Origin: Rhodoferax sp.
GTDB taxonomy: Bacteria > Pseudomonadota > Gammaproteobacteria > Burkholderiales > Burkholderiaceae_C
NCBI RefSeq assembly: GCF_018063565.1
Contig: NZ_JAGPBB010000004.1
Coordinates: 1-64,000 of the forward strand
Reading direction: 5' to 3'
Length of the DNA stretch: 64,000 nt
Both the position numbers and the translations under genes were made by a program. Under the pieces are notes generated by a model that had not been told where the DNA came from, did no database searches, and was given only the letters and a program-made list of their open reading frames with translations. Positions 42,287-51,894 of this stretch are shown here, in pieces (position 1 is the first letter of the stretch; every line of letters begins with the position of its first letter).

Positions 42287-43369
42287 ATGCCGATTCACGC
42301 TCCTTTGATCATTGATATCGCCGGACTGACACTGACCAAGGTTGATCGCCAGCGCCTCAAACACCCCCTGGTCGGCGGCATGATCCTGTTCGCCCGCAAT
42401 TGGCACAGCCGGGAGCAACTGTCAGAGCTGTGCCACAGCATCAAAAAAGTGCGATCTGACTTGCTGATTTGTGTGGACCACGAGGGCGGGCGGGTGCAGC
42501 GCTTTAAAGCAGACGGGTTTACCCATGTGCCACCGATGCGTGCCTTGGGTGAGTTGTGGCGAGACGACGGCAAGGATGCGGTGGGCTCCGGGGCGATGCG
42601 CGCCACCGCCGCAGCCAGCGCGTGTGGCTATGTGCTGGGCGCGGAACTGCGCGCCTGTGGTGTCGATCTGAGTTTTGCCCCGGTGCTTGACCTGGACTGG
42701 GCCAACAGCGGGGTGATTGGTGACCGCGCCTTTGACGCGGACGCCCGCGTGGTCAGCCTGCTGGCCAAGAGCCTGATGCACGGCCTGTTGCAGGCGGGGA
42801 TGGCCAATTGTGGCAAACACTTTCCGGGACACGGATACGTGCGGGCCGACTCACACACCGATATTCCAGTGGACCCACGTGGCCTCCAAGCGATCCTGAA
42901 AGATGACGCTGCGCCCTACCGCTGGCTGAGTGGCAGCCTGAACAGCGTGATGCCCGCGCATGTGGTCTACCCCAAGGTGGACGGCAAACCGGCGGGTTTT
43001 TCAGCACGCTGGCTGCAAGATGTACTGCGTGGCCAATTGGGCTTTGCCGGTGCAGTCTTTAGTGACGACCTTTCCATGGCCGGTGCGCGGGTGATTGACG
43101 GGCAACCGGTCAGCACTACCGAGGCGGCCGTGGTGGCGCTGAATGCTGGGTGTGATCTGGTGCTGTTGTGCAACCAGTCTGTCGGGCTAGGCGAGGAGTT
43201 GGATGGGCTGATCAATGGTCTGACCGAAGCGCAGCTCAAGGGGCGGTGGTTGCCCGATGAACGCAGCGAAGAGCGTCGTCTGACCCTGCTGCCAGGCACC
43301 CGAGCCACGGCCTGGGATGACCTGATGGTGCAACCCGCCTACATGCAGGCGCTGGACTTGCTTCCCTGA
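42287..43369 (+). CDS. nagZ: Beta-N-acetylhexosaminidase
   Basis: NagZ removes N-acetylglucosamine from anhydro-muropeptides in cytoplasmic cell-wall recycling. The 360-residue family-3 glycosidase has DHEGGRVQRF, the KHFPGHG motif with the catalytic His-Asp dyad loop (RADSHTDIP), and the nucleophile aspartate in VFSDDLSMAGA. No export signal is present, as expected. In strains with inducible AmpC this pathway affects beta-lactam responses; no ampC is visible here. Confidence 0.95.
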   Translation: MPIHAPLIIDIAGLTLTKVDRQRLKHPLVGGMILFARNWHSREQLSELCHSIKKVRSDLLICVDHEGGRVQRFKADGFTHVPPMRALGELWRDDGKDAVGSGAMRATAAASACGYVLGAELRACGVDLSFAPVLDLDWANSGVIGDRAFDADARVVSLLAKSLMHGLLQAGMANCGKHFPGHGYVRADSHTDIPVDPRGLQAILKDDAAPYRWLSGSLNSVMPAHVVYPKVDGKPAGFSARWLQDVLRGQLGFAGAVFSDDLSMAGARVIDGQPVSTTEAAVVALNAGCDLVLLCNQSVGLGEELDGLINGLTEAQLKGRWLPDERSEERRLTLLPGTRATAWDDLMVQPAYMQALDLLP

Positions 43370-43378
43370 GCTTGGAAG

Positions 43379-44974
43379 TTACCGACCTGCCGTCACCTGC
43401 GCCCCAGACGAGAGCCGCAGCGTGCGTGTACCGGCCGTGTCAAGTTTAAAGACATTGACGATCTGCGCCAGGCGTTCTGCCTGGGTCTTGAGGTTCTCGG
43501 CCGATGCAGCACTTTGTTCCACCAGTGCAGCGTTCTGTTGTGTCATTTGATCCAACGCTTGAATCGAGCTGTTGATCTCGGCAATTTCATGGTTTTGCTC
43601 GGCTGACGCTGCGGTGATCTGCGCGATGACTTGCGTTACCCGTTGTACGCTGTCGACGATGTCGTGCATGGAAGCGCCGGCCCGGTCTGCCAGCTCGGAG
43701 CCGGCCGACACCTTGTTGACACTGGACTCAATCAGCGCCTTGATCTCGCGGGCGGCCTGAGCACTGCGCTGGGCCAACTGGCGTACTTCCGTGGCCACTA
43801 CGGCAAAACCACGACCTTGTTCACCGGCTCTTGCCGCCTCGACAGCTGCGTTGAGCGCCAGAATATTGGTCTGGAAGGCAATACCATCAATGACGGCAAT
43901 GATGTCGCTGATCTTGCTGGAGCTGCGGTGAATGTCCTGCATGGTGCTGACCACCTCGGCGACCACCTCGCCTCCACGTTGGGCCAGTCCGGAGGCGTCA
44001 TTGGCCATGGTGTTGGCGCTCAATGCTGCCTCACCACTGTGGCGTACGACCTCGGTCAGGTTGCTGACACTTTGTGCTGTTTTGACCAGGTTGCTGGCCG
44101 CCTCTTCGGTGCGCATCGACAGGTCCATGGTGCCGCTGGCGATTTCAGCGCTGGCCATGCGCACACTTGCCGCAGTTTCATGCACGTCAGTCATCGAACT
44201 GGACAACTCCTGTGCCATGCGGGTCATGGCGTTCATCAATTGTCCAAGCTCGTCGCCGGTGTCCTTGAGGTGCTGATTGGTCAGATCACTGGCTGCGATC
44301 CGCTGCGCCGCGACCACCGCGGCGCGCAGTGGCGGAATCACGGTACGGTAGGTCAGCAGCCCAATCACGGCACCCACCACCACTGCCAGGCCGCCCAGGC
44401 TCCAGAGCGTGATCAAGGCATTTCGGTACGTCGCCGAGGCGAATGCTGCCGAGCGGGCGGAGTCCGCCTCGATGGCAGTCACCAGCTTGTCCAACGTCGC
44501 CAGCAGCAACAACTGGGCCGGCCTGAACTGGCTGCGTATGGCTTCACTGGCGGCCGGAATGTCCTGGTTCAGTGATTGTTCAATCACCGCGTCTAACCCG
44601 GTCTTGAGCGCCGCCTCTTGCGACTGGAGATTTTCGAGCGCCAGTCGCGTCACCGAGTCGTCAAACCGGTTCTGCAGCTCTTCACGCAATTGCGCATACT
44701 GCTTGGCAACGTCTTTCATGCGTTTGAGTTCAGACTTCTTGAACGACATGTCGTCTTGCAGAACCACGTCGCGAATCGCCAGGGACTGGTCACGAACCAG
44801 ATCACGCAGCCCGATGGCAAGGTGCAACTTGCGCGCATCGGTTTGGACGATTTGTTTCAGATTTCTGTCCACCACCCCCATCCGATTGGCAGAAACCGCT
44901 GTCAGCGCAAGCAATAGGAGCAGTAACACACTGAACCCGGCCAACAAACGGGGGCCAATCTTGAGCTTGAGCAT
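43379..44974 (-). CDS. Methyl-accepting chemotaxis protein
   Basis: The 531-residue chemoreceptor has an N-terminal membrane helix (about 9-30), a periplasmic four-helix-bundle sensor (about 31-190), a second membrane helix (about 191-212), a HAMP domain (213-265) and the cytoplasmic signalling domain. The hairpin tip reads [32 protein letters not shown]. The C-terminus ends TAGR without an NWETF-type CheR tether. A GGGAGAA site precedes the ATG. A soluble sensor protein is encoded just upstream on the same strand and may be its ligand-binding partner. Confidence 0.95.
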   Translation of the reverse strand: MLKLKIGPRLLAGFSVLLLLLLALTAVSANRMGVVDRNLKQIVQTDARKLHLAIGLRDLVRDQSLAIRDVVLQDDMSFKKSELKRMKDVAKQYAQLREELQNRFDDSVTRLALENLQSQEAALKTGLDAVIEQSLNQDIPAASEAIRSQFRPAQLLLLATLDKLVTAIEADSARSAAFASATYRNALITLWSLGGLAVVVGAVIGLLTYRTVIPPLRAAVVAAQRIAASDLTNQHLKDTGDELGQLMNAMTRMAQELSSSMTDVHETAASVRMASAEIASGTMDLSMRTEEAASNLVKTAQSVSNLTEVVRHSGEAALSANTMANDASGLAQRGGEVVAEVVSTMQDIHRSSSKISDIIAVIDGIAFQTNILALNAAVEAARAGEQGRGFAVVATEVRQLAQRSAQAAREIKALIESSVNKVSAGSELADRAGASMHDIVDSVQRVTQVIAQITAASAEQNHEIAEINSSIQALDQMTQQNAALVEQSAASAENLKTQAERLAQIVNVFKLDTAGTRTLRLSSGAQVTAGR

Positions 44975-45020
44975 ACGGATTCTCCCGTGACTGAAGGAGG
45001 GGGTGACGGGGGCTGCAACC

Positions 45021-45590
45021 CTACTCGGCCGTCACACTGCCGTGCAGGATGCCAATGGCCTTGCCACCGTCCAGAATGGGTGCTGATATCTGCACGCTCT
45101 TGATCTGGGTTGTGGGATCAGGCTTGATTTCATTGTCCATCCAGGCCTGGCCTTTGAGTGCTTGTACGGCGGCGGGGCGACTGCCGTTATTGAACAGCAG
45201 CGTTTTGCTGCTGCCGGCGATGACATTGGCTTTCTGGTCACGCAAAAACAGTTTATTGAGGTTTTTGTCGGCTTCCCACTTCTGGATTTGCTGTCCGGCG
45301 GGGCTGTTCAGGGTGGACAATACCACCGGATCCTTGTCGTCCAGATCATTCCATTTGGCATTGGTCATGCCTGGCAGAAAACCACCCTTGGCGTTGGCCT
45401 CGCGTGTGGCGGAGAGCATCAGTGGATGAGCGGCCCATTCCACCAGTTGCTTCTGGTACTTGCTGACTTTGGCCTGCAAGTCGGCAGTTAACTCAGCGGT
45501 ATGGACAAGGCCTACCGATAGAGCTAGGCCCAGACCGAGCGCGGTCTTGCGAATGAGTGACGAGAGACGGGTTTCGGTGCTGATAAACAT
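45021..45590 (-). CDS. Exported single-domain cache/PDC-like sensor protein
   Basis: The 189-residue protein has a signal peptide (basic start, hydrophobic 17-28, cut near VHTAE) and one soluble domain with no membrane anchor or signalling module. [27 protein letters not shown] and [29 protein letters not shown] look like the strands of a cache/PDC sensor fold, which is normally fused to chemoreceptors or kinases. The ATG at 45590 has a GGAG about 8 bases upstream; an ATG at 45608 is an alternative. It ends 47 bases before the chemoreceptor gene, so co-transcription is likely. Confidence 0.65.
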   Translation of the reverse strand: MFISTETRLSSLIRKTALGLGLALSVGLVHTAELTADLQAKVSKYQKQLVEWAAHPLMLSATREANAKGGFLPGMTNAKWNDLDDKDPVVLSTLNSPAGQQIQKWEADKNLNKLFLRDQKANVIAGSSKTLLFNNGSRPAAVQALKGQAWMDNEIKPDPTTQIKSVQISAPILDGGKAIGILHGSVTAE

Positions 45591-45748
45591 ATGAGGTCTC
45601 CGTGGCATGGCTGAGGTTGACGTGCAAGCAGCCAGCGACGGGCCAGAATCCAGGCAACGCTGGTTGCACAGACCATTCTAGGCAGACCGCCGGATTTGGT
45701 ATTGATCCTGGTCATGTTTCGGATCGGTGCCTGGCGAAATGGTTTTGC

Positions 45749-45976
45749 TCAGGGTGAGCGGTGCAGCCGGGGTGCCGACAAGGCGGCCATCATGTCGTCC
45801 AGCGCCACGTCAATGTTCGGTTCGGAGACCAGCATCCGGGCGCCGATCAGCAGTTTTCGCAACTCTTGCAAGTCTTTGACGGTAGGTGCCACCTTGATCT
45901 GGGCCAGGGCAGCGCTGCGGTTGCCTGCCTTGATCAGGGCCAGCACCTTGGGTGCCCATACGCTTGGTCGTGCCAT
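45749..45976 (-). CDS. Small conserved-looking helical protein, unknown function
   Basis: The 75-residue product, MARPSVWAPKVLALIKAGN to the end, looks helical with a basic N-terminal half and no membrane segment. I chose the ATG at 45976 because AGGAG lies 8 bases upstream; the longer open frame begins in the divergent yciH-like gene. No family was recognised. It is divergent from that gene. Confidence 0.55.
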   Translation of the reverse strand: MARPSVWAPKVLALIKAGNRSAALAQIKVAPTVKDLQELRKLLIGARMLVSEPNIDVALDDMMAALSAPRLHRSP

Positions 45977-46043
45977 CCGGTTTGCTCCTGGTTGTGGCGC
46001 TGAAGGGTAACACCCTGCGCCTGAAACGTGGACAATTCCGCTC

Positions 46044-46409
46044 ATGAAAAGTAAATTCTCCACGGGTGGTCTGGTCTACAGCACTGAGAGCGGCCGCACC
46101 TGCCCGGGTTGCAGCCAGGCGCTGGCCCAGTGTCGATGCCAGATGGCCAGCCCACGCGCCAAGGGTGATGGGGTGGTGCGTGTCTCGCGTGAAACCAAAG
46201 GCCGCGCCGGCAAAGGCGTGACCCTGGTCAAAGGGCTCGATCTGGATGATGCGGCCTTGCAGACTTTGGGCAAACAGCTGCGCGTGGCCTGTGGCTGCGG
46301 CGGGACCGTCAAAGACGGCGTGATCGAAGTGCAGGGCGAGCAGTGTGAGCGCATCATCGAACTGATGAAGGCCAAAGGGTTCAACGTCAAACGCGCGGGT
46401 GGCGGATGA
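46044..46409 (+). CDS. yciH: SUI1/eIF1-like translation factor (YciH)
   Basis: The 121-residue protein has a cysteine cluster (CPGCSQALAQCRC, about 21-33) and a C-terminal SUI1 domain (GRAGKGVTLVKGL, LGKQLRVACGCGGTVKDGVIEVQGEQCERIIELM). It matches bacterial YciH, an eIF1 homologue reported to affect start-codon fidelity. The stop overlaps the next gene (ATGA). Confidence 0.92.
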   Translation: MKSKFSTGGLVYSTESGRTCPGCSQALAQCRCQMASPRAKGDGVVRVSRETKGRAGKGVTLVKGLDLDDAALQTLGKQLRVACGCGGTVKDGVIEVQGEQCERIIELMKAKGFNVKRAGGG

Positions 46410-46618
46410 ACCCGGATGACCTGCAACTGTTGGTGACCCGAGTCATGCCTTTTGGCAAATACAAAGGGCGGCTGATCGCGGACCTGCCAGGGTATTACCT
46501 GACCTGGTTTGTCCGCGCCGGTGTTCCCAAAGGGGAAATTGGCCGACTCGTGGCGCTGATGCACGAGATCGACCACAACGGCTTGTCGGATCTGCTCACA
46601 CCGCTGCGAAGTGCCTGA
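46406..46618 (+). CDS. DUF3820 family small protein
   Basis: The 70-residue protein carries the DUF3820 signature MPFGKYKGRLIADLPGYYLTWFV, a motif also found at the end of some exonuclease proteins. The function is unknown. It overlaps yciH, so the two are coupled. Confidence 0.88.
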   Translation: MNPDDLQLLVTRVMPFGKYKGRLIADLPGYYLTWFVRAGVPKGEIGRLVALMHEIDHNGLSDLLTPLRSA

Positions 46619-46704
46619 ATCGGGTTAAGCACGAAGCCGTCATGTGCACCGGGTTTTCGTGGCAACATCAGCGCCTCTTACTGTCAACTGCAAGGAATCA
46701 AGTC

Positions 46705-47700
46705 ATGACTCAGCAAGCATCGCGCGCCATCGTTATCAGCCAGCACGGTGGGCCAGAGCAACTTCAAGTGATGAATGTCATGGTGGGCCAGCCTGGCCCG
46801 GGCCAAGTGCGCATACGTCACCATGCGGTGGGCCTGAATTTCATCGACATCTACCAGCGCAGTGGCCTGTATCCGATGCCGATGCCACTGCAGCTAGGCA
46901 TGGAGGCGGCCGGCGTGGTTGAGGCCGTGGGTGAGGGGGTCAGTCACCTGCAGGTGGGCGACCGTGCCGCCTATGCCAGCCAGCCTCCCGGCAGTTATTG
47001 CGAATTGCGGGTCATGCCCGCTCAATGTGTTTGCAAATTGCCAGACGCCATCAGTTTTGAGACGGGTGCGGCGATGATGCTCAAAGGTCTGACCGCCCAG
47101 TACCTGCTCAAACGCACACTGCCACAAGGCGGCCTGCAAACCGGTGACTTTGTACTGTTTCATGCAGCCGCGGGCGGTGTCGGCCTGATTGCCTGCCAGT
47201 GGGCTGCGGCGATGGGCCTGCAATTGATTGGTACGGCCGGGTCGGACGCCAAATGCGCGCTGGCCAAGGCCAACGGTGCTGCCTATGTCATCAATTACGC
47301 CACCGAAGACTTTGCCGCCCGAGTCAAGGACATCACCGCTGGCAGAGGTGTCAAAGTGGTGTACGACTCGGTGGGTAAAGACACCTGGGACAAATCACTG
47401 GATTGCCTGCAACCCTTTGGTTTGATGGCGAGCTTTGGCAATGCCTCAGGGCCGGTACCGCCGTTTGCTCCGGGGATGTTGGGCGCCAAGGGATCACTCT
47501 ATGTGACGCGTCAGACGCTGTTTACCCATATCGCCAACCGCGAAAGCACACAGGCGATGGCTGATGATCTGTTTGCGGTGGTGACCAGCGGCCAGGTCAA
47601 GATTCATATTGATCAACGTTATGCGCTGGCCGATGTGCAGCAAGCGCACCGCGATCTGGAGGCCCGCAAAACCACGGGTTGCACCGTGCTGACGCTATAG
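46705..47700 (+). CDS. NADPH:quinone oxidoreductase (zinc-free MDR family)
   Basis: The 331-residue protein begins QASRAIVISQHGGPEQLQV and has the nucleotide-binding AAAGGVGLIACQWAAAMG and the quinone-reductase pattern NFIDIYQRSGLYPMPMPLQLGMEAAGVV. Zinc ligands of alcohol dehydrogenases are missing, as expected for QOR. It probably reduces quinones or alpha,beta-unsaturated carbonyls with NADPH. The ATG at 46705 follows an AAGGAA site. It closely resembles E. coli Qor. Confidence 0.92.
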   Translation: MTQQASRAIVISQHGGPEQLQVMNVMVGQPGPGQVRIRHHAVGLNFIDIYQRSGLYPMPMPLQLGMEAAGVVEAVGEGVSHLQVGDRAAYASQPPGSYCELRVMPAQCVCKLPDAISFETGAAMMLKGLTAQYLLKRTLPQGGLQTGDFVLFHAAAGGVGLIACQWAAAMGLQLIGTAGSDAKCALAKANGAAYVINYATEDFAARVKDITAGRGVKVVYDSVGKDTWDKSLDCLQPFGLMASFGNASGPVPPFAPGMLGAKGSLYVTRQTLFTHIANRESTQAMADDLFAVVTSGQVKIHIDQRYALADVQQAHRDLEARKTTGCTVLTL

Positions 47701-47704
47701 CTTG

Positions 47705-47920
47705 GCTGAACCCATATTCCGCGTCCGTCCACCGACTCGCCGTCAATCTGGTCGTTGCCAGGCAAGATGCGCTTGAAGCGAACGCCTGCCTTTTGCAACA
47801 CCCGCACCGACGCCGCGTTTCCCACGATCGCGGTGGCCACCAACGGGTGCACACTCTGTTCCATCATTTGCCGGGTGGCGGTGGCCAGCACCCCTCGGTG
47901 GCACAACCTTGCTCCCAAAA
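47705..47920 (-). pseudogene. C-terminal remnant of a GNAT acetyltransferase
   Basis: The minus strand encodes LVATAIVGNAASVRVLQKAG followed by RFKRILPGNDQIDG, a typical GNAT C-terminus (acetyl-CoA-binding helix and final strands). The part before it (CHRGVLATATRQMMEQ) is only partly recognisable, and no N-terminal strands or start are present. The frame runs on into the quinone reductase gene before stopping. It looks like a truncated, decayed gene. Confidence 0.65.
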
Positions 47921-48161
47921 CGAGTTGAAAAAGTACTATTCAGAATTGCTTGCCTCAACGGAATCGCTGATCTCCGCGTCGAGTTCATCCAGGTAAAGGC
48001 TATCCGATTGGCGCCGAACGGCCCGGGTGGGCCAGACCCATGCCAGGTCGGGTGACCAGCGGCATTCAAGATTCAAAGTAACCGTTACACCAACGAGCGC
48101 TAGGCCTGCCCGCCAGGCTGGCGTGTAAGGTGCCTTCACCCATCACAAGGGTGAGAGCGGG
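47921..48161. other. Gene-free interval with GC-rich hairpins
   Basis: No supported gene. A 67-codon minus-strand frame at 47936-48139 has no homology that I recognise. GCCTG-CCCGC-CAGGC (near 48103-48117) can form a hairpin within a segment starting CAACGAGCGCTAGG. Together with the acetyltransferase remnant this looks like a rearranged patch. Confidence 0.4.
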
Positions 48162-48509
48162 CTATTTCACTCGGTCACCGTACTTGATGGAGATCACTTT
48201 GCCGCCGTCAATTTGCAGCGTCGTCATAAATTGGCCAAAACCTGGGTTGTAGGTCCACTCATCCACATTTCTGCAGGATGGAACCGTGACAACGGTACCA
48301 GTGCCCGTCGTTGCGCCTTGTGTTGGTTCAACGGGTTTGCAGAAAGTGTCTTTGACAGCTGGTTCACCACAGCGCTGGAGAAGCGACGATCGCGTGTCAC
48401 CCACATTGACCGATTCGTTCTTGCAGCGCAAGTACTCAGCCGACGCTGAAATCGGCAGCAGCAGTAGAAGAGCTGCGGCAACAGGCAGTAGACTGAAATG
48501 TTTTTTCAT
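48162..48509 (-). CDS. DUF2845 exported protein
   Basis: The 115-residue periplasmic protein has a signal peptide (MKKHFSLLPVAAALLLLLPISASA) and a mature domain with four cysteines. YLRCKNESVNVGDTRSSLLQRCGEPAVKDTFC is the DUF2845 hallmark of a small beta domain, followed by EWTYNPGFGQFMTTLQIDGGKVISIKYG. Disulfide bonds are likely. The function is unknown. It stands alone. Confidence 0.88.
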   Translation of the reverse strand: MKKHFSLLPVAAALLLLLPISASAEYLRCKNESVNVGDTRSSLLQRCGEPAVKDTFCKPVEPTQGATTGTGTVVTVPSCRNVDEWTYNPGFGQFMTTLQIDGGKVISIKYGDRVK

Positions 48510-48849
48510 GACGTGGTCACCTCACACCGCTGGTTAATTGGGCTGTCTCATGCTGGTAGGCCTCGGAGTCCGTTGACAATTGCCCTAGACCGTCGTCGCG
48601 TTGCAATGGACGCCATACTCGCAGACACGGGTCGTGTTGAAGAGCTTGACCCCTTGCAAAACTCTGCTGCGCAGAGCATTTCGCCTGAAAGAGCATTGCC
48701 AGTATTGCATAAAGAGGTTCTTGATTGTTCGCCGTCGTCAAAATTCTTCTGAGCTGATAAGGGTGGCTGCTATCTTGAATCAGAAGGGCAGCTCAGACTG
48801 GCCGTGCCTATCACGCCACCTGCCCATCCCCTGCCACCCAGACCCCTAC
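48510..48849. other. 340-bp interval with no recognised gene
   Basis: The gap between the DUF2845 start and the YgjP-like stop presumably holds the DUF2845 promoter. Open frames here have no recognisable homology or ribosome site. Base composition is less GC-rich than in the flanking genes. No repeat or hairpin stood out. Confidence 0.4.
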
Positions 48850-49425
48850 TCAAGCCGCATCTGCCCCCGTCGTTCCCCACAAGCGCGTGCCCGAAACCTC
48901 CAGGTGTGTCAAATACAGCCGAACCTCAAACTCAAGCTGGTGGTAACGTGGCTCCATGTAGTTGCACAGCTGGTAGAATGCCTTGTCGTGCTGGCGTTCT
49001 TTCAAATGGGCCAACTCGTGTACGCAGATCATCTTCAAAAAGTCTTCAGGCACCTGCTTGAACAGGCTGGCCACACGGATTTCACGCTTGGCCTTGAGCT
49101 TGTTGCCTTGCACCCGCGCGATGGTGGTGTGGGTACCCAAGGCGTGCTGCATCACCTGTAGCTTGGCATCAAACGCGACTTTGTTCAAGGTTTCAGCGCC
49201 GCGCAGGTGTTCGGACTTGAGCGCCTGCACGTAGTCAAACAGCGCACGGTCGGTGCGCACGGCGTGCCCTTGCGGGTACTTTTTCAGCAGCCAGTCGGCC
49301 ACGCGGTCTTCGGCCAGCAGCTTTTCCACCTGAGCCAGCGTGCCTGACGGGTAGCCCAGCAGGTAGCGCAGGGCACTGCCAGTGGGTGCAATCGCTGTGC
49401 TCTTAATAGCTAACAACCCATTCAA
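48850..49425 (-). CDS. YgjP-like zinc metallopeptidase domain protein
   Basis: The 191-residue protein has the zinc motif HELAHLKERQHDKAF (His-Glu-X2-His with a further His after 5 residues) in ICVHELAHL, as in YgjP/DUF45 (WLM-like) proteins. LALGTHTTIARVQGNKLKAKREIRVASLF-type segments precede it. No export signal is seen. The N-terminal dozen residues are encoded by an AT-rich repeat, so the true start may differ. It follows lysS by 27 bases. Confidence 0.82.
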   Translation of the reverse strand: MNGLLAIKSTAIAPTGSALRYLLGYPSGTLAQVEKLLAEDRVADWLLKKYPQGHAVRTDRALFDYVQALKSEHLRGAETLNKVAFDAKLQVMQHALGTHTTIARVQGNKLKAKREIRVASLFKQVPEDFLKMICVHELAHLKERQHDKAFYQLCNYMEPRYHQLEFEVRLYLTHLEVSGTRLWGTTGADAA

Positions 49426-49440
49426 ATCAAGCGAGCAAGG
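49394..49440 (-). repeat. AT-rich short repeat copy at the lysS/ygjP-like junction
   Basis: CTCTTAATAGCTAACAACCC followed by an AT-rich arm with CAAATCAAGCGAGCAAGG lies at the junction and contains the predicted start codon of the metallopeptidase gene. The TTAATAGCTA element is shared with the copies at 21735 and 31182. Confidence 0.45.
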
Positions 49441-49452
49441 CCATTTTTGTGC

Positions 49453-51006
49453 TTAAACTTCGCGACGCAGCGCTGGGAACAAAATCACGTCGCGAATGCT
49501 GCTGCTGTCGGTCAGCAACATCATCAGGCGGTCCAGCCCCACACCACAGCCACCGGTGGGGGGCATGCCGTATTCCAGTGCGCGGATGAAGTCGTGGTCG
49601 TAATACATGGCCTCGTCGTCGCCACTGTCCTTGGCTGTGACTTGAGCCTGGAAGCGGGCGGCCTGCTCTTCGGCGTCATTCAGTTCGCTGAACCCGTTGC
49701 CAAATTCGCGCCCGGTGATGTACAGCTCAAAACGTTCTGTCACCTCGGGGCGGCTGTCATTGGCACGTGCCAGCGGCGAAATCTCGGTGGGGTGCTCCAT
49801 GATGAAGGTGGGCTGCCAGAGCTTTTCTTCCACGGTTTCTTCAAAGTACAGCACCTGCAGGCTGGGCAGACTGCGGGTCGAGATGTGGTGCTTGGCCTCG
49901 GTGATGCCGAGTTTGGGCAGTACCGAGCGCAGCCAGGTGGCGCTGTCCACCTTCAGGCCCGAGCCGTCGTCCAGCATCTGGCCGGCTTCGGTGTATTTGC
50001 AGATGGCTTCATGGATGGTCAGGCGCTCAAAGGGTTGTGCCAAGTCCACGGGTTTGCCCGCGTAGCTGAGCTGCAGCGTGCCCAGGGCGCGCTGCGCGGC
50101 GTCGCGGATCAGCGCTTCGGTGAAGGCCATCAAATCCTGGTAGTCCCAATACGCCGCGTAGAACTCCATCATGGTGAACTCGGGGTTGTGGCGCACGCTG
50201 ATGCCTTCGTTGCGGAAGCTTCGGTTGATCTCGAACACGCGCTCAAAGCCGCCGACGATCAGGCGCTTGAGGTACAGCTCGGGTGCAATGCGCAAGAACA
50301 TCTGCTGGTCCAACGCATTGTGGTGCGTGGTGAAGGGTTTGGCGTTGGCACCACCGGGGATCGGGTGCAGCATCGGGGTCTCGACTTCGAGGAAGTCGTG
50401 CGCCACCATGAACTCGCGGATGCCGCTCACCGCCTTGCTGCGCGCCACAAAACGCTTTCGGGTCTCTTCGTCGGTCATCAGGTCAACATAGCGCTGGCGG
50501 TATTTGACCTCCTGATCCGCCATACCGTGGAACTTGTCGGGCATCGGGCGCAGGCTTTTGGTCAGCAGGCGGATGCTGCTGGCATGAATCGACAACTCGC
50601 CGGTTTTGGTTTTGAACACCAGGCCTTCGGCGGCCACGATGTCGCCCAGATCCCAGTGTTTGAAGGCGTTGTAGATATCTTCACCGATTTCATCACGCTT
50701 GATGTAGACCTGGATGCGCCCGGTGCTGTCTTGCAGCGTGGCAAAACTGGCCTTGCCCATCACGCGCTTGAGCATCATGCGTCCGGCAATCTTTGCCATC
50801 GTGCCCTGTGCCTGCAAGTCCTCTGGCGTTTTGCCGTCATGTGCGGCCAGCAGAATGGCCGCATGGTCGGCGGGTTTGAAGTCGTTGGGAAAGGCTACCG
50901 CTTGGCCTGCGGCCTGCGCCTGACGCAGCAGCTTGAGTTTTTCGCGCCGTTCAGCCATCAACTGGTTTTCGTCTTGGGGAGCGGGGGCGGTGGTGGATTC
51001 AGACAT
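49453..51006 (-). CDS. lysS: Lysyl-tRNA synthetase (class II)
   Basis: The enzyme charges tRNA-Lys. The 517-residue protein has an N-terminal OB-fold anticodon-binding domain (about 70-180, [28 protein letters not shown]) and class II motifs: motif 1 near [15 protein letters not shown], motif 2 [20 protein letters not shown], and motif 3 [24 protein letters not shown]. The start at 51006 gives the usual length. It is divergent from the YggT gene. Confidence 0.97.
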   Translation of the reverse strand: MSESTTAPAPQDENQLMAERREKLKLLRQAQAAGQAVAFPNDFKPADHAAILLAAHDGKTPEDLQAQGTMAKIAGRMMLKRVMGKASFATLQDSTGRIQVYIKRDEIGEDIYNAFKHWDLGDIVAAEGLVFKTKTGELSIHASSIRLLTKSLRPMPDKFHGMADQEVKYRQRYVDLMTDEETRKRFVARSKAVSGIREFMVAHDFLEVETPMLHPIPGGANAKPFTTHHNALDQQMFLRIAPELYLKRLIVGGFERVFEINRSFRNEGISVRHNPEFTMMEFYAAYWDYQDLMAFTEALIRDAAQRALGTLQLSYAGKPVDLAQPFERLTIHEAICKYTEAGQMLDDGSGLKVDSATWLRSVLPKLGITEAKHHISTRSLPSLQVLYFEETVEEKLWQPTFIMEHPTEISPLARANDSRPEVTERFELYITGREFGNGFSELNDAEEQAARFQAQVTAKDSGDDEAMYYDHDFIRALEYGMPPTGGCGVGLDRLMMLLTDSSSIRDVILFPALRREV

Positions 51007-51173
51007 GTGAGGTAATCAGGAAAAGGTCGACTAGTGCAGCATCCATGTTGATCGACAGAGCAAAAGCAAAATCGTCAACGGTCGCAAGGGCTGCCAGGGG
51101 CACGTGCAAAACAGCGGATTTTAAGCGGCGGCAGTATCGCTATGATCCATCGCCATCAACACTTGTGTTCACC

Positions 51174-51740
51174 ATGCTGTATCAGATTTTTTCGTTGTTA
51201 CTTGAAATTGTGGCTGGCTTGCTGGCAGGTGCCTGCCTGCTGCGCTTGTATATGCAGAGTCTGCGTATCCCCATGTCGGCACGTTCGGGCAACCCGCTGG
51301 GGCGTTTCGTATTTGCGCTGACGGACTGGATCGTTGTACCGCTGCGACGGGTGTTGCCATCCATTGGCCCACTCGACACGGCCAGCTTGGTCGCTGCTTA
51401 CCTGCTACAACTGACGGAGTTCGGTTTGTTGTGGTTGTTGGCGGGTGGCGCGGGAGGACTGTTTGCGGTGCCCATTCTGGCCGGCTTTGGTTTGCTGCGC
51501 ATGGCCATTGCCGGCATGACCGGGGCGGTGATTGTGTACGCCGTGTTTTCCTGGGTGCCAACCCGTTCGGTCATCGCCGATGTGATGGAGCGGCTGGTCA
51601 GTCCGCTTCTGGCTCCGATTCGTCGCATCGTGCCGCTGGTCGGTGGCGTTGACCTGTCGTCACTGGTGCTGTTGATACTGCTGCAAATTGCCGCTATCGT
51701 CCTGGGTAACCTGCAGGCATCGGCATTGATGGCATTCTGA
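51174..51740 (+). CDS. YggT family membrane protein
   Basis: The 188-residue protein has two repeats of the YggT domain, each with two membrane segments and a PLRRVLPSIGPLDTASLV / PIRRIVPLVGGVDLSSLV loop. The typical FSWV motif is present before the second repeat. Functions proposed for the family (osmotic or cell-division related) are not established. The ATG at 51174 follows a poor ribosome site. It is monocistronic by layout. Confidence 0.9.
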   Translation: MLYQIFSLLLEIVAGLLAGACLLRLYMQSLRIPMSARSGNPLGRFVFALTDWIVVPLRRVLPSIGPLDTASLVAAYLLQLTEFGLLWLLAGGAGGLFAVPILAGFGLLRMAIAGMTGAVIVYAVFSWVPTRSVIADVMERLVSPLLAPIRRIVPLVGGVDLSSLVLLILLQIAAIVLGNLQASALMAF

Positions 51741-51741
51741 A

Positions 51742-51859
51742 GCCTTGCGGGACAGATCATGCCTTATACGCCGTGCAGCTTGCTCTGTCCCCAACTGATC
51801 AATGGCTGTTGGCGGTCTGCCTTGCGGGACCGACCAAGCCTTATACGCCGTGAAACTTG
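51742..51859 (+). repeat. Pair of imperfect 41-bp direct repeats
   Basis: GCCTTGCGGGAC followed by CCTTATACGCCGTG occurs at 51742-51782 and again at 51819-51859, with a 77-bp offset and a few mismatches. The unit overlaps no supported gene; it starts just after the YggT stop. It may be a duplicated REP-like element. Confidence 0.55.
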
Positions 51860-51894
51860 GCCTATTATCAGCAACCGCTTCCAGGCTAGACCTC

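Noticed and set aside
47936..48139. 67-codon minus-strand frame
   Set aside because: No family recognised, no clear ribosome site, and it lies in a decayed patch.
49447..51015. 522-codon plus-strand frame over lysS
   Set aside because: It mirrors lysS exactly; lysS has all class II synthetase motifs on the minus strand.
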